Source: an uncultured Muribaculaceae bacterium
GTDB lineage: Bacteria > Bacteroidota > Bacteroidia > Bacteroidales > Muribaculaceae
Assembly: GCA_944321875.1 (NCBI GenBank)
Contig: CALUMX010000022.1
Coordinates: 1-49,812, forward strand
Length of the DNA: 49,812 bases
Direction of reading: 5' to 3'
Below, piece after piece: positions 45,309-49,812 of this stretch; position 1 is the first letter of the stretch, and each line of letters starts with the position of its first letter. The position numbers and the translations under genes are program-made. The notes under the pieces are model-generated. The model worked only from the letters and a program-made list of their open reading frames with translations, was not told the origin of the DNA and searched no databases.

Positions 45309-45380
45309 ATCCGCATCCGGAATTCGTCCATCCGGCCCCCTGCGGCCGCACGCTGCCCCTCAAATAAATGCAAGCCTTTA

Positions 45381-45412
45381 TTTGCGAGTGATTTCGATTT
45401 GCACTATCTTTG
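45381..45412 (+). promoter_or_regulatory. Promoter of pyrG
   Basis: TTTG (45381-45384), a 20-bp spacer and TATCTTTG (45405-45412) match the Bacteroidetes consensus fully. The ATG of pyrG is 20 bases downstream, so the leader is very short. Confidence 0.82.
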
Positions 45413-45426
45413 CACAAACAATCTAA

Positions 45427-47046
<1,620 letters not shown>

Positions 47047-47153
47047 TTGTCCCTACAATTTTAACAAAAGTTATTAACAGGGTTATTAACAAGTTTGTCA
47101 ACAACATTGTCAATAAGTAAAATAAGTAAAAACAAAAACACAGACTAACACGA

Positions 47154-49259
47154 ATGGATAGAAACATGCTCATCGGTCTGTTGCTGATGGGTCTCGTCAT
47201 TTTCGGGTTCACGATGCTCCAGTCGTCACCCGAAGAGGCAGCCTCGGCAGCTACCGAAACTACCCAAGTCGACAAAGGAAAAGATGCCGTGCAGGAAACG
47301 GCTATCGACTCGCTGAGCCAGAAAGACCTCCAGCGCATGGCCACCATCGTACAGCAGTACGGCCAGCTTGAAAACCGCTCAGGCAAGGAGGTTATGGCCC
47401 TCAACTATGAGAACGTGACCCTCCAATTGGACGGCGGAGTGCTCTCCGGCGTTGTTACCATGCAGGGCGACATGGTCTATATGCTCGACGACCTCAAAGG
47501 CCAGCCCGTTGCAGGCGACCGTCTGAAGCAACAGGCCATCAAGGACGTGAAGCAAGCTGCCGAGATGGCGGCACGCTATGCCGGATTCTCCCGCTTCATC
47601 GGCGGTGAGGAAAAGACAGCACGCCTTGAGAACAACCTCATCACCCTCGACCTCACGTCAAAGGGTGCGATGATTGCAAAGGCTACGCTGAAAGAATACA
47701 CAGCACTGCTCAACGGCAAGGAAGGTCCTGCAGTCATCTTCAACAAGGAAAGCAACAACTACGGTTTCGCCATCAACACTTCGACACACCGCTTCGACAC
47801 GCGCGAGTTCAACTTCATCCCGGTGCAGGAAAACGACTCCACCGTGCTCATGAAGCTCGACTTCGGCGAAGGCATCATGTTCGGTGTGCGCTATACGCTT
47901 CCTGCCAACAGCTACCTCGTGCGCATGGAAGTCGTGCAGCAGAACATGAAGGCTGTCATCGACGCCAACGTGGCAACGTTGGGCTTCGAATGGAACCAGA
48001 AGATGCTGCGCCACGAGAAGGGACACACCTTCGAGGAGCGCAACAGCGGTCTCTATTATAAGTTCAAGGGCGAGGATGGCGACGTTGACTACCTCAGCGA
48101 GACCAGCAACGACGAGGAGACTATCACCAACAACCTCAAGTGGGTTGGTTTCAAGGACCAGTTCTTCTCTACCGTATTCATCGCCGACAAGCACTTCATC
48201 GGAGCTAACCCGATGAGAAGCCAGGTTATCGAGAAGAATACCGACGACTACGAAAGCCACCTGAAGAACCTTCAGTTCATCTCTACCGTCGACTACAAGC
48301 TCGACGACGAGAAGCCGGCAGCTTTCTACATCTTCATCGGTCCGAACGAGTACAAGCTCCTCTCTTCCTACGATGACAAGATTTCTCCTGATGAGGACCT
48401 GCACCTCACGCGCCTCATCCCGCTCGGATGGACGCTCTTCCGCTGGATTAACACAGGTATCGTAATTCCGGTGTTCAACTTCCTCGGTTCGCTCGACCTC
48501 AACTACGGATGGATTATCCTCCTGCTTACTATCTTCATCAAGCTCATCCTCTTCCCGCTCACCTACAAGAGCTACTCATCACAGGCCAAGATGCGCGTCA
48601 TCGCACCTGATATCAAGGCCATCAACGATAAGTATCCGGGAACGGAGAACGCCATGAAACGCCAGCAGGAAATGATGAAGCTCTACAACCTCGCGGGAGC
48701 CAACCCAATGAGCGGCTGTCTGCCGATGTTGCTGCAGATGCCAATCCTCATCGCGATGTTCTCCTTCTTCCCGTCATGCATCGACCTGCGCGGTGAATCC
48801 TTCCTTTGGGCACCCGACTTGTCAGCGCCGGATATGATTCTCGAATGGGAGGCCAACATCCCCATCATCAACTGGATTTTCGGCCACCATCTGAGCCTCT
48901 TCTGCTTGCTCATGACCGTAGTCAACATCATCTATACCTATATCAATATGCAGGCTAACCCGTCCAACAACCAGATGCCGGGTATGAAATGGATGATGTA
49001 CCTGATGCCGGTAATGTTCCTAGTATTCTTCAACGAATACGCAGCCGGCCTCAGCTACTACTACTTCCTCTCTCTGCTCATCACCATCGCACAGACCTAC
49101 GCTTTCCGCTACATCATCAAGGAAGACAAGGTACGCGCCAAGATGGCTGAGAACGCCAAGAAACCGCGTAAGAAGAGCGGATTCATGGCACGCCTTGAGG
49201 AAGCACAGAAACGCCAGGAGGCAATGCTCCGCGAACAGCAGAAGCAGCGCCGCCGCTAA
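47154..49259 (+). CDS. yidC: Membrane protein insertase YidC
   Basis: YidC inserts and folds inner-membrane proteins, alone or with SecYEG. The 701-residue product has an N-terminal membrane segment (MLIGLLLMGLVIFGFTML) and a large periplasmic domain (about 60-430). The conserved Oxa1/YidC core follows: LNYGWIILLLTIFIKLILFP, YKSYSSQAKMRVIAPDIKAI, YNLAGANPMSGCLPMLLQMP and the last two helices. It ends in a basic tail (KKPRKKSGFMARLEEAQKRQ, then E-A-M-L-R-E-Q-Q-K-Q-R-R-R) that probably contacts the ribosome. The length is above that of E. coli YidC, as is common in Bacteroidetes. A terminator follows. Confidence 0.97.
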   Translation: MDRNMLIGLLLMGLVIFGFTMLQSSPEEAASAATETTQVDKGKDAVQETAIDSLSQKDLQRMATIVQQYGQLENRSGKEVMALNYENVTLQLDGGVLSGVVTMQGDMVYMLDDLKGQPVAGDRLKQQAIKDVKQAAEMAARYAGFSRFIGGEEKTARLENNLITLDLTSKGAMIAKATLKEYTALLNGKEGPAVIFNKESNNYGFAINTSTHRFDTREFNFIPVQENDSTVLMKLDFGEGIMFGVRYTLPANSYLVRMEVVQQNMKAVIDANVATLGFEWNQKMLRHEKGHTFEERNSGLYYKFKGEDGDVDYLSETSNDEETITNNLKWVGFKDQFFSTVFIADKHFIGANPMRSQVIEKNTDDYESHLKNLQFISTVDYKLDDEKPAAFYIFIGPNEYKLLSSYDDKISPDEDLHLTRLIPLGWTLFRWINTGIVIPVFNFLGSLDLNYGWIILLLTIFIKLILFPLTYKSYSSQAKMRVIAPDIKAINDKYPGTENAMKRQQEMMKLYNLAGANPMSGCLPMLLQMPILIAMFSFFPSCIDLRGESFLWAPDLSAPDMILEWEANIPIINWIFGHHLSLFCLLMTVVNIIYTYINMQANPSNNQMPGMKWMMYLMPVMFLVFFNEYAAGLSYYYFLSLLITIAQTYAFRYIIKEDKVRAKMAENAKKPRKKSGFMARLEEAQKRQEAMLREQQKQRRR

Positions 49260-49290
49260 TCGAATTTCCACAAAGCCGTAATATCAACTG

Positions 49291-49327
49291 CAGGGCCGAT
49301 GGTCATCACGACCATCGGCCCTGTGTC
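49291..49327 (+). terminator. Terminator of yidC
   Basis: CAGGGCCGATGGTC (49291-49304) pairs perfectly with GACCATCGGCCCTG (49310-49323) around a 5-base loop, 31 bases past the yidC stop. The following T-run is weak (TGTCGTTT). From here to 49691 I see no gene, only a C- and A-rich stretch. Confidence 0.75.
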
Positions 49328-49691
49328 GTTTACATCTCCCCCCAACAGTATCCGACCACACAACAACCCGAACCAAATCAAATAAAACCAATTTGTCCGA
49401 ACCTTTTACCAAAACATATAAACGCACACCGACGCGTCTGCTCCGCCGAAAATCAGAAACAACCAATCATCAACAATCCAAACCACACAACCTTCCGTTT
49501 ATATACGAATTAATTCCACAACCATGCCGGGGCGGATGCACCTGGGAGTACATCCCTACAAACCGGTGCAGCCTCCGCCATTTGTCCCACCGTTCCCGCC
49601 TCTCGACCACCCCATCCCAACATTTTCATATCGTACTCATCCTCCGACCAACAACAAATCCGCGAATTGTTAAAAACTTTCGCCCGAAAAA

Positions 49692-49723
49692 TTTGGAAGG
49701 AAAGGAAAAACACACTACCTTTG
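49692..49723 (+). promoter_or_regulatory. Promoter of the tRNA-Ser gene
   Basis: TTTG (49692-49695), a 20-bp spacer and TACCTTTG (49716-49723) match the consensus fully. The tRNA begins 13 bases after the -7 box. Confidence 0.82.
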
Positions 49724-49736
49724 TCAACCGAAATTT

Positions 49737-49812
49737 GGAGTGATGCTCGAGTGGCTGAAGAGGCACGCCTGGAAAGCGTGTATACGTCAAAAGCGTATCG
49801 GGGGTTCGAATC
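49737..49812 (+). tRNA. tRNA-Ser (GGA), cut by the window edge
   Basis: The sequence from GGAGTGATGCTCGAGTGGCT has the acceptor 5' strand, a type II D arm (GAGTGGCTGAAGAGG) and an anticodon arm CACGC-CTGGAAA-GCGTG with anticodon GGA. A long variable arm (TACGTCAAAAGCGTA) and the start of the T arm (GGGGGTTCGAATC) follow. The last part of the T stem, the acceptor 3' strand and any CCA lie beyond the window. Confidence 0.95.

Noticed and set aside
49324..49690. A 116-codon plus-strand frame between yidC and the tRNA gene
   Set aside because: It has no domain, runs into the tRNA promoter, and consists of Pro/Thr/Arg-rich sequence typical of non-coding C- and A-rich DNA.

Overview
The window looks like chromosomal DNA of a gut-type Bacteroidales bacterium. 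Family is uncertain; something near Muribaculaceae, Prevotellaceae or Barnesiellaceae would fit. The reasons are the Bacteroidetes promoter form (TTTG, about 20 bp, then TAnnTTTG) before several genes, a C10 protease with a type IX secretion sorting domain, a BspA-type leucine-rich surface protein, a PCMD-domain lipoprotein beside an outer-membrane barrel, an LptD of Bacteroidetes layout, and the neighbours pyrG and yidC.

Layout: (1) 1-5400 is a relatively AT-rich accessory patch. It has a PD-(D/E)XK_4 nuclease-like gene, a beta-CASP/RNase J-like metallo-beta-lactamase protein overlapping a second PD-(D/E)XK-like gene, an uncharacterised protein, a 58-residue mini-gene, a SLOG/DUF2493 protein, and the decayed 3' end of a second copy of the first gene. 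(2) 5422-11818 holds an AraC regulator, a small unknown gene, two aldo/keto reductases, a flavodoxin, an FMN reductase with a cyclophilin-like lipoprotein, and an acyltransferase. (3) 12023-16455 is a MarR-regulated tripartite efflux operon (TolC-HlyD-MFS) whose TolC gene carries an in-frame amber stop. (4) 16696-17591 is a membrane protein plus winged-helix repressor pair with clear palindromic operators. (5) 17716-23703 has a NADAR-family gene, the C10 protease, a metallophosphoesterase and a POT peptide transporter.

(6) 23802-30965 is the most unusual part: a tight six-gene minus-strand operon. It encodes an SPFH protein with four zinc ribbons, a four-helix membrane protein, a large coiled-coil membrane protein with a SAP/LEM-like tail, two paralogous helical proteins, and a bactofilin-like beta-repeat protein. 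No function is known to me for this combination. It is the best candidate for an undescribed system, plausibly a membrane microdomain or cytoskeletal scaffold.

(7) 31304-49812 is mostly core genome: a coiled-coil lipoprotein, rsmI, an acidic protein, PBP4 (dacB), a YgjP-like metallopeptidase, lptD, the leucine-rich repeat protein, an HD hydrolase, ilvE, the OMP/PCMD pair, pyrG, yidC and the start of a tRNA-Ser(GGA) cut by the window edge. All functions are inferred from sequence motifs read by eye; no database search was run.
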